A stretch of DNA of 64,000 bases from Triatoma infestans (GCA_011037195.1 JAAEAF010001539.1:62001-126000); one strand, 5' to 3'; counted from the stretch's first letter, positions 49,101-57,660 are shown. The notes: generated by a model from the letters alone, not told the origin. A program made the numbers and translations.

Positions 49101-52100
49101 TACCAAGAGGAAAGGGGTTACACACGGGGAGAATGCCCAGAGGAAGATTGCTATTCTGGGCTGTCAAGTGGTACTATATTCGATTCAAGGTCTACCTTGA
49201 ATTTATATGGTGTAATCAATAAATTAGTGAAATATTAGTACTTCATTGAGTAAAATATGTGCGTTAATCTCATCTTTATGTATGTTTGCTATTGGACATT
49301 TGTTAACTGTTTTTTCTTTTCTTTTTTAATGTTCGTGATCCAGTTAATTGTACCAATTCCGCAAACTTAAATAGAAAGTGAAAGCTCTTTCCACATTTCC
49401 AAAATACCATTAATAAAGCGCTTTTCTCCCAAAATTAGCTTGAAGTCAAAATATTTGTTAGTTAAAGTTGCAAGAGAGTAAAGTAAATGTAAGATGGACA
49501 TACCTTCGGAGGACTAGGAATATTTCTCTGCGACAGTTGAGACTGATATGACGTCCTCTTTGCTTCCTTATCTTTAGAAATATTGTTATTGTTGTTGTTG
49601 ACTGGTGAAGCTTGATTTCCCACAATATTAGCGGAACCAAGTGCTCCAGTCTTCGCTCTTTCTGGCGGACCAAGTGGGCCACTACTCTCAGACATGGTTC
49701 GTCTTCTTCCACGTCGCCTCTTATCTTGCGTACTGTCCAAAAATATTTAAGTATTAACAGCCCTCTCACTTTCCCTGACATATTACATATATATTTGAAT
49801 AAAAATAATATACCTATGGTATTGAACATGATTGGCTTGACATTTTTCAGCAAGTCCACAAGAACAGTACTGTCCCACTGTTACTGGAAGTGTTATCTCC
49901 GTTTTGGATTCTATTTGCGAGGTGCTTACTATGTACAAATGTAGGGCACCTTTTTCTATACAATGGCGTAACTGAAAATGAAATATCCGTTTTAGTAGGA
50001 AACCCATTAAAAGAGAAACATATTCTGTAAGTATATCAAATCTCTAGTTTTAAGTTATTTATTGTTACTCACTTCAGCGTTCGGCCTGCAACTTCTCCGT
50101 ACGAACCTTGCATCGTTTCCGTAGGTGGTAGTATCAACACATATTTCCGTCGTATGATCGGCTTGAGAAAGCCTATGATGGAACACGTAAGGACTCCATT
50201 TCGGGTTATTTCCACCTCCACCGCCACTTCCCGAATTTCCGCCTAAACTCCCTCCAGCTCCACTTCCAAGGTTACCTCCTCCACCAGGTCCGCCAACTGG
50301 TGAAGTAGGACCTTTTGAGAGCATATATTTCCCTCGTACTTCAATTATGGGTAGATTAGGCCCGACAACTGCCGTTGTCACAAGAATCTGTAATATTTAG
50401 CATTATATTTGAAGATCATTATAGAAAAAACTGTTATAAATATGTTTACTTAATTTAACATACACTTAAGAGTTGGCCTAACTCCAGATTTTCCAAAACA
50501 AGTAGTTTGTTCTGGAGGGTCAAAAATTGAAGATATAATCCTAAAAAGTTACCTTAATGCCAGTTGGCATCAATGAAACTTTGCACTTTGGCACTGCTGG
50601 TAATATTGCTGACAGTTTTGTACTATCTGATGAATGTAACCCATTGGTTTTAATAGCCGCTACTCTTGCTCTTAACTCTGGTGAGTAATGATTTGTAACA
50701 GCCTCTTCATACGAATCAATCCACTGCCTTAGCTGGTTCAATCCCGCTTGTGGCGCAGGCGGCAAAGGAGACGGAGATCTCTCCAATGAAGAAATCGCTT
50801 CTTTTTTCTCTGACTAAAAACACAAAAGTAAAATTTAAATAAGTAACTTTAACCTTTAAAGTTTCAGCTCTCATTAAATCAGTATTTTTTAAATGAAATC
50901 TTCATCACCTAAACATTGTATAACTAATTATTTTTTATATTAATATTTTTATGTTGTATAAGCCCACATCAATATTGTACAAAGCTGATGTTGCAAATGC
51001 ATGGGAGTGAAATCAAGGTTAAGGTCTAAGCCAGAGGGGAAATTTTTTGATGGGTTTCATATCAAATTTTCTTAGTATAGTAAAGGACTAGTCGAAATTA
51101 TTAAGAATTATGGAACATAAAAACCGAATCAGCCTCAGAGACAGCAAAACACTGAGATGAACAAACTTAATGAATGTTAATACTCATAAGTGAAAAACTG
51201 ACTTAAACTTTAGAACCCCACTTTAGAAATATTCCAAATTCCAGGAGAAGGAAACTGTAATCCATTATTGTCTTTTCTCTGCAGAATCTGTAGCACTGTC
51301 AATCTTTCACAACAGAGCCCTTATTTTGGTTAAAGTTTGCTAAGCAATTAATGACTGTATTTTAGCCCGGGACTGTCTGAGTTGTAGTGACTTAGGTAAG
51401 GAAGTTGGAAGTAGAGTTTCAATTTTACATCTAAGCAGAAGGATTGAGAAATGAAAAAGTAACAATTTACCAATATTACCTTCTTATTACTTGTATTTCT
51501 TCTTTGTTTCTGTTTTCCCTTATGTTTTGTCTGCTTTTTATCGGCTTGTCTCCATTGGCGGCCCCCACTAGCTGACTTACCCCCACCACGGTCTCGCCTA
51601 CTATTCCCACCTCGTGAAACACTTCTTGATTGTTGCTTACGTCCTCCAGTTGCTCGCCCTCCACCTAGTGAAGTATTAGGTACATTAAAAACAATATCAA
51701 TTATTAATAACTACAGACATTTCTAAAATACTAACTAGGTGGTGTATTATCCCTAGCAGATTCCAGAGAATCAGAAGAATCATTGAACTGAGTTCTTTTG
51801 GCAACCTGTATTCTGATTGCTCGAGCTTTATCTACTTTTCTTGGTTCACATTCTTCACATCTGTACTCATCAGGGATGTTACCTCTTTCGATACCCATGC
51901 AGTCCACATGTTGCCATACACTGTAAGAAAAACATTTTTTAGAAATTACCGTAAAAACTTGTCTAAAAGACTTGCTAAGAAGTTTCATCGGAACATTTAT
52001 TTCACAATTACTAATATGCATTAGTTATACAGTTTCTATTCAAATCAGTCCCATAGGGACAGGATTAGTTTAATAAGCGCGCTGGGTTAGCATACGGAGG

Positions 52101-55100
52101 GTCTGTGTATGCTATCTTAGATGTTATCCTCATAGGTTATACCATCCAGGGTGACGGGTAATGTTGTCTACTATGAGAAACACTACCCACAGGCCGGGAG
52201 TGCACTGAGAAGGTCCTAATCGTCAATTATCACGCGCTTTATAAAGAAATAATAATTCTACGACATTCGATGCAAATACTATTTCAAGCTACTTTATATT
52301 AGGTAAAGCAACTTTAATTATTGTGTAATCAATTACAATTGTTTAGAGAATAGAGATTACTCACAGGCATTTGTCGCAGCAGATCATATATCCATCATCA
52401 TGTTGGAAATCACTGCAAATGCAAACAAATTATTGAGATTAAAGAGGTTGATACTTCAAACTTAATTATAAAACATAAAGCTGAACCAAAGAACTTTTTT
52501 CCTAGAATTTTTTGTATATTTTGTTTTAAAATAGAGACAAATATAGATAAATGGCCTTTTCTTATTATCCTTACCAAATGCATCTGGTAACACTGTCCTC
52601 ATCTTCAGGTGCTGTTTCTGTTTCTTCTCCGTCATCCTGAGGACCGAGCAAAGCAGGAAGATTGGATGACTGAGTTCCAGGAGGCCCTGTCCTTCTCAGA
52701 TTATGGCCACCGCCGGATTCCCCATCAGAACTTAAATCACTCTCATCATCAGGTGTGGGTTGCTGGAGCCCACTAACAGACAAAAGTGTTGTGGATTGTT
52801 GTTGAGATTGAGGTAGTACTGCACTTGGAGGACCTCTATAAGGAACTAATGTAGAAACAGTACCAACACCAGTATTTGCACCACTTGTCATTGGAGAGCT
52901 GACACTTCGAGAATAGGCTGTAACAAAATATAGGAATATAGATTACTTTTTTTCCTTAAAAATTAGATGTGACTATACCACGCTTTCATATAAAAATCAA
53001 CTAGAAAAGTTTAAATTAAACTTAGTTTGATGCATAATGCGCATATCTACTATCCTTTATCTTTGTCAATCAAGAAATATTACAATCATCAAAAAAATTA
53101 AATATTACAAATTCGATAATTACATGAAATTTCACATTTTAATAATCAAATATCTAAGTTGATTACCTCTCTGTCCTGGATATGGGTGATGATAGTGATG
53201 TGTGGATGGAACAAGAGTTTGAGTAAGTCCACCTCTATTAAGTCCATTTGGAGTGACAGAAATACCATTATTGATAGCCTTCGTCCCCAGAGGGATAGGA
53301 GAACAAAGCTGAGTTGCAGGAGGCTGTGGTGCTGCATAATTATGCTCGTGGACGACATACTGAAAGCAAAACATTGTAACATATTCACATAATTTATTTA
53401 GAAACATCAATGATTGTATAAATAGCTGATTACTGTTTACATATTCTATTATAATACTTCAATAAATTGTTGTGTTTGGTTCCGCAGAGCTGGAAAGCAT
53501 CAGAGACATTTTCCGTGATAGCCTGATTTTTTTTGTGGTCATCGATCGGTTTCGGGCGTTCGCCCATCTTCAGGATGCGTATGTCAAACAGTGTGATAAC
53601 ACAGACTTGCACAGAGCAAATTCAGTTTTCACACTAGCTTTGTCAAACAGTGTGATAAACGCATCCTGGAGATGGGCGAACGCCCGAAATCGGTCGATGA
53701 CCGTGAGAAGCGGCTATCACGGAAAATGTCTCTGACACTTCAATAAATTTCAGCTAAACTTGGAACTATGATTAATAAATATCAGAAACATATAGAAAAT
53801 TACCGTTTGTTGAGGTTTTATATATTTATGATTTTATATAAATTTACATGAAGCAATTTTGCTATTTTCTGCAGGACTAATTGCTAATATTTTAATTAGA
53901 AATTATCTTTCCCAATTATAGGTAATGAATAAACTTTTTTTTGCTTACCTGGAAGTTAGGAGGTAAATGTTTGGGATATTTCGGTCGCTTCTCAACGACG
54001 CCTTCCATAAAATCGTGATCATTTTGCTCGGAAGTATTCTTCTTGGGACTTGTCCTACGATGGTTAGTGATAATAATTAAATAAAAATAATTGTTCTTGT
54101 GACATATATATATACAGAAAATTTATTTTTAACAAATAAAATTACTCACATGATTTTAGGGAGTGGACGGGCAACTGCGCTGATATTTCTGGCTGGGAGA
54201 AAACGAGGAGCTGAAGGAGATAGAGGAAGTTTATGTCTTGTCCCAGCACCCTGCCCACGAGCTCCACGAGCAGAACTACAATTTCAGAATATATTAACAA
54301 ATATAAAAATTAAATTAACTGATTCTTTATCTGTCAAAGATGGTTATTATAAGATTTTCAAAAAATATTAATGCACATTTCCATTCAAATTACTAGTTTT
54401 TGATGACTACTAAAATAGAGACAAATATAGAGAAATGGCCTTTTCTTATTATCCTGAGGATAATGGCTCTGTGCGCTTGTTAGACACAAATACCAATATC
54501 TAACTAGAACCAGACATTATTATTGCTACACTACCAAAATGATTTATTTAAGTATTAATGAAAAAGGTCAGAAGTTGTAAATAAAGTTTTGTTTTTAAAG
54601 TTAGTATGCTAATATCTACTATTACTGTGTCGATTTTTATACTTTCTAGCTATTTTGTTACAAAATTAACGCAATTTATTCTTTTTCTCTGAGTGTATCC
54701 TCGCACCAATTAGCGAATACTAGCATCACTTCTACTTTGATCAAAGCTTTACAAACTAAAGGTTTCTTGCAGAAAATTTAGGTTTTGAAATCATGATGTT
54801 TTCATTCTCAATCAGCAAAGGTAGTCTACTATTTTTCCTTAGTTAAGAGATAATGTAATTAGTAATTAGTAGATAATGGTAATATTTAATTGTTGGCACA
54901 GTTAACACTTCGCACTCTCTCAGACCAGATTTTTCTGCGAAGTTCAATTCTATAAAGTATATCTTTAAATACAAGTAGTGGAAAAGACTCATTTCTAAAT
55001 CCTAAGATGAAATTCCGATCATTACAACTTGTACCAGGAAAACTTTTTACGCTCTGGTAGAAAAAATAAACTAGGGAACACACAGCGTGGACACAGTGAG

Positions 55101-56061
55101 ACGATCAAAAATATTCAATTCATTAGAAAAATCCAGCATTAAGAGGCAGACACCATTCCAGCAAATAAAATTGCATAATCCCTTTTCTATAAAAATTAAA
55201 TGAACCTATGGTGAGTTCTTTAACACAAAATGTTCTAAATTATTTGTCAAGTTATTTATAAAACAGCTGTTTGAGACCAGGAAATTTAATTAACATTTTT
55301 GGAAGAATATCTGAAGAGTAGTATTTGCCCTACAAAAGAATTTAACGAATACCTTTTTCTACTTTCAATTTTTAATTAAAACAAAACAGTTTTGTTTTCT
55401 TTTTAAAGCGCGAAAGAAAAGTTTTCCAGCATTACGGAATTGATTATCATTCGGCAATGACCTGACATTTTTTTATCATAAATTTAATATATATAATCAT
55501 TTCCGTATAACTTAAGGCCTGACGATTTGGAAACTAGTTTTCCAGCATTACATTACCTCAAATAATCGGCATCACCAGGCCAAGATTTGTTGAACAGAAT
55601 ATCGCTATTTATATATAGAATTATAAAAATAATAGTTCGCAATCGTAACTATATGGGATATATGTGCTGGCATGTAAGTAGCTTGGATTATGATGAATAA
55701 TTTAGACCTTTCCTCCTTCATCTGGTTTTCAAGAAATGTGCTAAAAATATAATAAGGAAATCAAATACAATATTTCTAATAAGTTCAGATAAAATAAAAA
55801 ATATTCTCATAATATTATTTTTATGTAATTATTCGCTGATTACAGTTCCGAAAGATCTACTCCTAATTAATTACTTTTTCTGTGATGACTATATAGAGAA
55901 ATATTGCTAAAATTGAGAAATCTAAATAAATTGAGATAAAATAAAAAAATTAATAAAACCTTAATTACTTACGCATAATTGTGAGATACAGTGGTTGAGT
56001 TTAGTTGAACAACAAGACTGGCTTGCTCGGGTGACACTTCTCCTCCTCCACCCGGCTTCAT
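30858..56061 (-). CDS. upSET: MLL5/SETD5/upSET-type PHD-SET chromatin regulator, 23 coding exons
   Basis: A nuclear chromatin protein; Drosophila upSET and mammalian KMT2E/SETD5 are the recognised relatives and act with histone deacetylase complexes at active genes. The joined exons (listed separately) total 4905 nt, 1634 aa plus stop, with every exon phase compatible. Order: N-terminal tail (1-285), PHD finger (C284, C286, C298, C301, H306, C309, C323, C326), basic linker (364-425), a [17 protein letters not shown] motif (around 452-468), a SET domain (about 500-665), a helix [18 protein letters not shown] after SET (869-886), a long Ser/Thr-rich and acidic region, [14 protein letters not shown] (1405-1418) and a polyproline tail. 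SET reads RRSCRPN in place of NHSCxPN, as in the inactive MLL5 group. Gene naming is by domain order; exact orthology was not tested. Confidence 0.93.
31430..32100 (-). pseudogene. mariner-type transposase remnant in intron
   Basis: Minus-strand fragments across frames resemble the C-terminal part of mariner transposases: a [17 protein letters not shown] stretch (expected YSPDLAPSD, third catalytic residue region), then a charged helix [11 protein letters not shown] and a [24 protein letters not shown] end. Stops and shifts are many. Sequence up to about 32560 may be the N-terminal part, but I could not confirm it. Confidence 0.6.
32749..32886 (-). CDS. upSET: upSET-type gene, coding exon 22
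   Basis: 138 nt between TTGTTTAG and GTAAGTTC. It encodes [20 protein letters not shown] and an acidic [15 protein letters not shown] end, a charged, probably disordered segment. Phase 1 in, phase 1 out. Confidence 0.9.
32983..33241 (-). CDS. upSET: upSET-type gene, coding exon 21 (EYRERLK motif)
   Basis: 259 nt between TTTCAATAG and GTACAGTC. It opens with [13 protein letters not shown], which joins VKRK from the previous exon to give the arginine/lysine-rich SxxEYRxR motif conserved among MLL5/SETD5-type proteins. A run of five glutamates with two aspartates ([10 protein letters not shown]) follows. Confidence 0.93.
33242..36370 (-). other. Intron of upSET-type gene, nothing else recognised
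   Basis: Three kilobases of AT-rich sequence. Small open frames (34858-35046 and 35959-36194 on the plus strand) show no recognisable protein. Confidence 0.6.
36371..36619 (-). CDS. upSET: upSET-type gene, coding exon 20
   Basis: 249 nt (83 codons, phase 0 both sides) between GATGATTAG and GTTAGTTT. It encodes [19 protein letters not shown], a [17 protein letters not shown] helix, then a nine-proline run and [10 protein letters not shown] at the junction to the EYRERLK exon. Confidence 0.93.
36704..36823 (-). CDS. upSET: upSET-type gene, coding exon 19
   Basis: 120 nt, 40 codons, phase 0. Acceptor TGTATATAG, donor GTATGTAT. An acidic start (LFDDEENS) and polar remainder; no domain recognised. 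Confidence 0.88.
37203..37327 (-). CDS. upSET: upSET-type gene, coding exon 18
   Basis: 125 nt between AATTTTCAG and GTTTGTATT. It encodes [20 protein letters not shown], a basic patch that looks like a nuclear localisation signal (KKRRFAR), then a Ser/Thr/Pro stretch. Confidence 0.9.
37488..37915. repeat. Tandem duplication in intron, two copies of about 205-225 bp
   Basis: Two adjacent copies start at GGTATATATGACGGAGGG (37488) and GGTATATGACGGGGGG (37691). They share GTTTACAATTGTGAGGAG, GTATTTTCGCAAGAGAAGAC and AAAATAAGGAAGATGG at the end. The second copy has a short insertion (TTTTATCATGGCA). Identity is high, so the duplication is fairly recent. Confidence 0.9.
38260..38437 (-). CDS. 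upSET: upSET-type gene, coding exon 17
   Basis: 178 nt between TTTCTTTAG and GTACTTTC, phase 0 in, phase 1 out. It encodes [20 protein letters not shown], then [18 protein letters not shown], a short basic helix followed by acidic serines. Confidence 0.9.
38533..38670 (-). CDS. upSET: upSET-type gene, coding exon 16
   Basis: 138 nt, 46 codons. Acceptor TTATTTCAG, donor GTAAAAAT. It encodes [20 protein letters not shown] and [11 protein letters not shown], which continues into the next exon as a basic to aromatic junction. Confidence 0.9.
38787..39378 (-). CDS. upSET: upSET-type gene, coding exon 15 (largest)
   Basis: 592 nt, about 197 codons. It encodes an arginine/serine-rich start ([20 protein letters not shown]), then [17 protein letters not shown], a highly acidic run, and polar sequence with [17 protein letters not shown]. 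Three AG acceptors, at exon edges 39378, 39375 and 39369, are all in the same phase, so small splice variants of 0-3 residues are possible. Donor GTAAATAA. Confidence 0.92.
39432..39652 (-). CDS. upSET: upSET-type gene, coding exon 14 (post-SET helix)
   Basis: 221 nt. It starts [20 protein letters not shown], the helix following SET in this family, then a glycine/serine tract ([12 protein letters not shown]) and [20 protein letters not shown]. Acceptor TATTTAG, donor AA|GTGAGATA, leaving two bases that join the next exon's T. Confidence 0.93.
39653..41258 (-). other. Intron of upSET-type gene with SINE body
   Basis: AT-rich intron. The only recognisable element is a SINE body at 40925-41045. 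Confidence 0.6.
40925..41045 (+). mobile_element. SINE body fragment
   Basis: TTTTCTCTTCTTAGAGCCTC and GGCAGTGCACTGAGAAGGCTC match the body of the 598-795 SINE. The tRNA-like head is missing. Confidence 0.6.
41259..41618 (-). CDS. upSET: upSET-type gene, coding exon 13
   Basis: 360 nt, 120 codons, phase 0. Acceptor TTTGTAAAAG, donor GTTTGTGT. A serine/threonine-rich low-complexity region ([13 protein letters not shown] runs, [14 protein letters not shown]) is followed by [20 protein letters not shown], an alanine run and [10 protein letters not shown]. No fold recognised. Confidence 0.9.
42830..43700 (+). pseudogene. Tc1-type transposase remnant in intron
   Basis: Plus-strand fragments around 43180-43690 fit the second half of a Tc1-type transposase. 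[20 protein letters not shown] (from about 43430) contains the FQQDNA motif with the second catalytic aspartate, and [12 protein letters not shown] sequence (expected EHxWD) follows. Stops and shifts abound. Sequence from about 42830 may be the 5' part, but is not certain. Confidence 0.6.
44741..45948 (-). mobile_element. 1.2-kb terminal-inverted-repeat DNA transposon relic
   Basis: Terminal inverted repeats of about 70 bp: the right end 45870-45948 (ending TATTCGTTTATCACCCTG) pairs with 44741-44823 (AATCTAAACGAATGTAAAAA and GAACTTGTTGTGGAAGG). Between them the minus strand codes for a decayed DDE transposase. Confidence 0.75.
44845..45430 (-). pseudogene. Decayed DDE transposase of the TIR element
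   Basis: Two minus-strand pieces: one (45430-45053) has [20 protein letters not shown], the first catalytic aspartate in the WTDEAxF motif, and [14 protein letters not shown]. The other (45027-44845) has [20 protein letters not shown], the QxDGAPAHY motif with the second aspartate. The last catalytic block is lost and a sizeable deletion lies between the pieces. Confidence 0.75.
47354..47626. mobile_element. Family-2 inverted-repeat element with hammerhead-like arms
   Basis: Perfect-looking termini ATCTGGTATTTTATCCGTC and GACGGATAAAATACCAGAT face each other. Left arm, minus strand: CTGACGA, T, GAT/ATC-type hairpin, GAAA, CCGGTC. Right arm, plus strand: CTGACGA, T, GGAT/ATCC hairpin, GAAG, CCGGTC. 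The centre holds an inverted GAAGTGAA/TTCACTTC pair. It lies in the intron between coding exons 13 and 12 of the upSET-type gene. Confidence 0.8.
47398..47428 (-). ncRNA. Hammerhead-ribozyme-like motif, family-2 left arm
   Basis: CTGACGA core, short hairpin, GAAA, the palindrome ACCGGT and cleavage triplet GTC are all present on the minus strand. Helix I pairing is only two bases (CT with AG), and helix II has a mismatch. Confidence 0.45.
48388..49215 (+). mobile_element. GC-rich insertion, probable non-LTR element 5' region
   Basis: A sharply bounded 0.8-kb block of balanced composition within an AT-rich intron. It contains two related stretches (GTGCCCAGAGGAAGATTGGG at 48400 and ATGCCCAGAGGAAGATTGC at 49134). 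The frame at 49019-49222 has no recognisable domain. A LINE 5' untranslated region is the best guess by composition, not by match. Confidence 0.45.
49504..49732 (-). CDS. upSET: upSET-type gene, coding exon 12 (post-SET basic region)
   Basis: 229 nt. The first base T completes a Ser codon, giving [16 protein letters not shown], a strongly basic patch (likely nuclear localisation), then [17 protein letters not shown] with an asparagine run. Acceptor TTTGGACAG, donor GTATGTCC. Confidence 0.92.
49814..49971 (-). CDS. upSET: upSET-type gene, coding exon 11 (SET C-terminal half)
   Basis: 158 nt. It encodes [20 protein letters not shown], the strand following the pseudo-NHSC motif, then [20 protein letters not shown]. 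The family has an [FY]DY[ED]Y block after the EIT[IL] strand (FDYEY in MLL5); here six to seven residues are lacking and the CxC post-SET cysteines follow almost directly. Acceptor TTTTCAG, donor GTATATTA. Confidence 0.93.
50073..50387 (-). CDS. upSET: upSET-type gene, coding exon 10 (SET N-terminal half)
   Basis: 315 nt, 105 codons, phase 0. It encodes [15 protein letters not shown] (SET start), a glycine/serine-rich insertion (residues 544-571), then [29 protein letters not shown] and SCRPNAE at the donor GTGAGTAA. In the active SET family the block after GNDARF is NHSC; here it is RRSC. Confidence 0.95.
50553..50813 (-). CDS. upSET: upSET-type gene, coding exon 9 (conserved [17 protein letters not shown] block)
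   Basis: 261 nt, 87 codons, phase 0. [20 protein letters not shown] is one of the most conserved pre-SET blocks in the MLL5/SETD5 group. The end [11 protein letters not shown] leads into the SET domain. Acceptor TTTTTAG, donor GTAACTTT. Confidence 0.95.
50814..51479 (-). other. Intron of upSET-type gene, nothing recognised
   Basis: AT-rich, no element seen. Confidence 0.5.
51480..51664 (-). CDS. upSET: upSET-type gene, coding exon 8 (basic linker)
   Basis: 185 nt. The correct phase reads [20 protein letters not shown], then [20 protein letters not shown], a glycine/arginine/lysine-rich linker between PHD and SET. It fits the neighbours' phases; other frames also stay open here but do not splice. 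Confidence 0.9.
51736..51920 (-). CDS. upSET: upSET-type gene, coding exon 7 (PHD second half)
   Basis: 185 nt. It starts inside the PHD finger: [20 protein letters not shown] followed by CEEC supplies the histidine and last four zinc-binding cysteines. [11 protein letters not shown] follows, as in MLL5. Acceptor TTCTTACAG, donor GTTAGTAT. Confidence 0.95.
52045..52235 (+). mobile_element. SINE body in PHD-finger intron
   Basis: ACAGGCCGGGAGTGCACTGAG and GAAGGTCC match the bodies at 598-795 and 40925-41045. The head is divergent. It lies between the two exons that share the PHD finger. Confidence 0.6.
52365..52412 (-). CDS. upSET: upSET-type gene, coding exon 6 (PHD micro-exon)
   Basis: A 48-nt exon between CATTTGCAG and GTGAGTAA encoding [15 protein letters not shown], the middle of the PHD finger. 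It was found only from phase and motif, since it is too short to stand out as an open frame. Confidence 0.95.
52575..52917 (-). CDS. upSET: upSET-type gene, coding exon 5
   Basis: 343 nt. A long polar stretch ([41 protein letters not shown]) whose last codons supply the first zinc ligands of the PHD finger. Acceptor TTGTTACAG, donor GTAAGGAT. Confidence 0.93.
53167..53359 (-). CDS. upSET: upSET-type gene, coding exon 4
   Basis: 193 nt. [40 protein letters not shown] and a histidine-rich [12 protein letters not shown] end. Acceptor GCTTTCAG, donor GTAATCAA. No domain; probably disordered. Confidence 0.9.
53469..53736. mobile_element. Family-1 inverted-repeat element with hammerhead-like arms, in intron
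   Basis: Complete element between the 13-bp direct repeats ACTTCAATAAATT (53456-53468 and 53737-53749). Both arms are present, but each has core changes: the left reads GAAACCGATC in place of GAAACCGGTC, the right has CTGGAGA and GAAATCGGTC. It sits in the intron between coding exons 3 and 4 of the upSET-type gene. Confidence 0.85.
53949..54054 (-). CDS. upSET: upSET-type gene, coding exon 3
   Basis: 106 nt between CATCGTAG and [28 protein letters not shown] then [15 protein letters not shown]. Phase 2 in, phase 0 out. Confidence 0.88.
54150..54275 (-). CDS. upSET: upSET-type gene, coding exon 2
   Basis: 126 nt between AAATTGTAG and [28 protein letters not shown] and [14 protein letters not shown]: an arginine-rich, probably disordered segment. 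It is the common exon onto which either candidate first exon can splice. Confidence 0.88.
54276..55972 (-). other. Intron between coding exons 1 and 2 of upSET-type gene
   Basis: AT-rich. A 65-codon minus-strand open piece at 54886-55083 has no recognised similarity. Nothing else seen. Confidence 0.5.
55973..56061 (-). CDS. upSET: upSET-type gene, first coding exon (form A)
   Basis: ATG at 56061-56059 opens [20 protein letters not shown] and ends NSTTVSHNY plus two bases of an Ala codon before GTAAGTAA. The exon is 89 nt to the ATG. Acceptor-like CAG (exon edge 56079) and TTTTTAG (edge 56070) lie just upstream, so a 5' untranslated exon further up is likely. Confidence 0.75.
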
Positions 56062-57386
56062 CTTAACAAACTAAAAATCCTGAAAATTAAATTTACTTGT
56101 AATTTTATCAAAGAAAAATCAACTTATCTTTAGAATTGAAGCTTACTTCATCTTTTTAGAGGCATAAATTTGACTACTTATGACTTTTAAACTGAGAGAA
56201 AAAATATATTCAGCATAATAATTATCAAACTTACTACTACAGTAGTAATAGTAATTATAGTAGTAACAATTTAATTTTAGGATTGAATATAAATTCTGAA
56301 CTATCATAGGTGTAAAAACTTTACGCAGGAAGTAATGTTTTTATTTTTTTATTTATTAAATTGTTATCAGTTATGATTGTATGAGATGACACTAATGAAA
56401 AGATGGACAATAAACACATAATACCGTTAATAAGAGTGAAAGACAATGTGAGGAACCACCAGAAATGACCTTGGTATATATACTTATCTATCATAAACGA
56501 AAACTTAATACTAAACCATCTAACATTTATTTTTAATAAAGATTTGTATTAGATCAAGTTCAATAAAAAATATATCACTTATAATTGGGGATCCTATTTT
56601 CATATACCTTCTCAAACAAAGGGAATAAATCTTGGAATTTTTAAATATAAAATGCGAAAATTTGTTTGTTTAAATAGTAAGTTATGACTAGCTATGATGC
56701 TGATTAATTCAACGATTTTTAAAAAACCTTTAAAATGTAAATGCTATGTACAATGTTTGGTATGATTCTCTGAATAAGATAAGTAAATCTATATTAAACA
56801 TTTGTTTCAAGCATCTCGGAAACTTAGGAGTTCATTGAATTTCTAAAAATAGAAGGGTGGAGAAAAAAACTAAATAATCTTAAAAGGAGTTTGTAGACGT
56901 AGTAATATATCTTATTTTCATTCTCAAAATGCATCTACAAATAGGGCTAAATGATAAAACTTCTAGTCAAGACATCATAAATAAAAACATAAGATAAAAA
57001 AATCTTCATTTTATTCATTACTTAGTATATCGGTAGGATTAATTAATTGAAGTAATGTCACCATATACTTTCAAAAATGTATTCCTTTATGCGTTTTCGT
57101 ATGAAACCTAAACAATTGAAAATTTCTATATTATTGCTTGTAAACTTTAATTTACTCCTCTAAAGATTAATGCAGAATTTTCAAATTGGATGATATATTT
57201 GAACACCCCAACATCAACAAAGTCGATTCTCCGGCTGGGGGTTCTGAAGATCATAATTCTAACCCAAACATCTTCAGTGTCCTGACACTAATCCACTTTC
57301 TCCTGAGGTTAGGCTCATCTTGAATCAATAGACAAGCGTCAAAAAGCTTGTGTGCAGTTGGATTTTTTAGTCGGCCAACAGCTGAG

Positions 57387-57396
57387 CGCGCATGCG
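57387..57396. promoter_or_regulatory. NRF-1/Ewg-like palindromic site
   Basis: GCGCATGCGT inside GAGCGCGCATGCGTGTG closely matches the NRF-1 (insect Ewg) consensus TGCGCATGCGCA, in the only GC-rich patch for kilobases upstream of the first coding exon of form A. Confidence 0.45.
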
Positions 57397-57641
57397 TGTG
57401 ATAAATAGATCCGGCAACACCGCGGTCTTTGAAGGTTAATACACAAAACTAGTGGGACATTCTGTCAACTTTTGTCTGTCCATTACGGATCGGATTTCGC
57501 TCACTAGATCAGCATCTCTATTTCATCTTGTGATGAATTTTGAAAGATTTAAATAGTAATATAAATTTGTAATATTTTTAAATGCATTTTATTTTAATAT
57601 AAATGCACCAAAATGTAAACAGAGAAAGAAACTTTAATTGA

Positions 57642-57657
57642 CGTTGCTATAGCAACG
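57642..57657. promoter_or_regulatory. RFX X-box-like perfect palindrome
   Basis: CGTTGCTATAGCAACG is a perfect 16-bp palindrome and fits the X-box consensus GTTRCC/GGYAAC-type half sites bound by RFX factors. A GGCCATTTTG word, a YY1/Pho-type site on the other strand, lies 12 bp downstream. Confidence 0.45.
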
Positions 57658-57660
57658 AGG

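Noticed and set aside
49019..49222. Plus-strand 67-codon frame in the GC-rich block
   Set aside because: No domain, and it lies in a probable mobile-element insertion within an intron.
51476..51664. Minus-strand frame starting [14 protein letters not shown]
   Set aside because: It is open but in the wrong phase; the phase that fits both neighbouring exons gives the basic [11 protein letters not shown] linker instead.
54886..55083. 65-codon minus-strand frame in the intron
   Set aside because: No similarity recognised and no splice sites that would keep the phase between exons 1 and 2.
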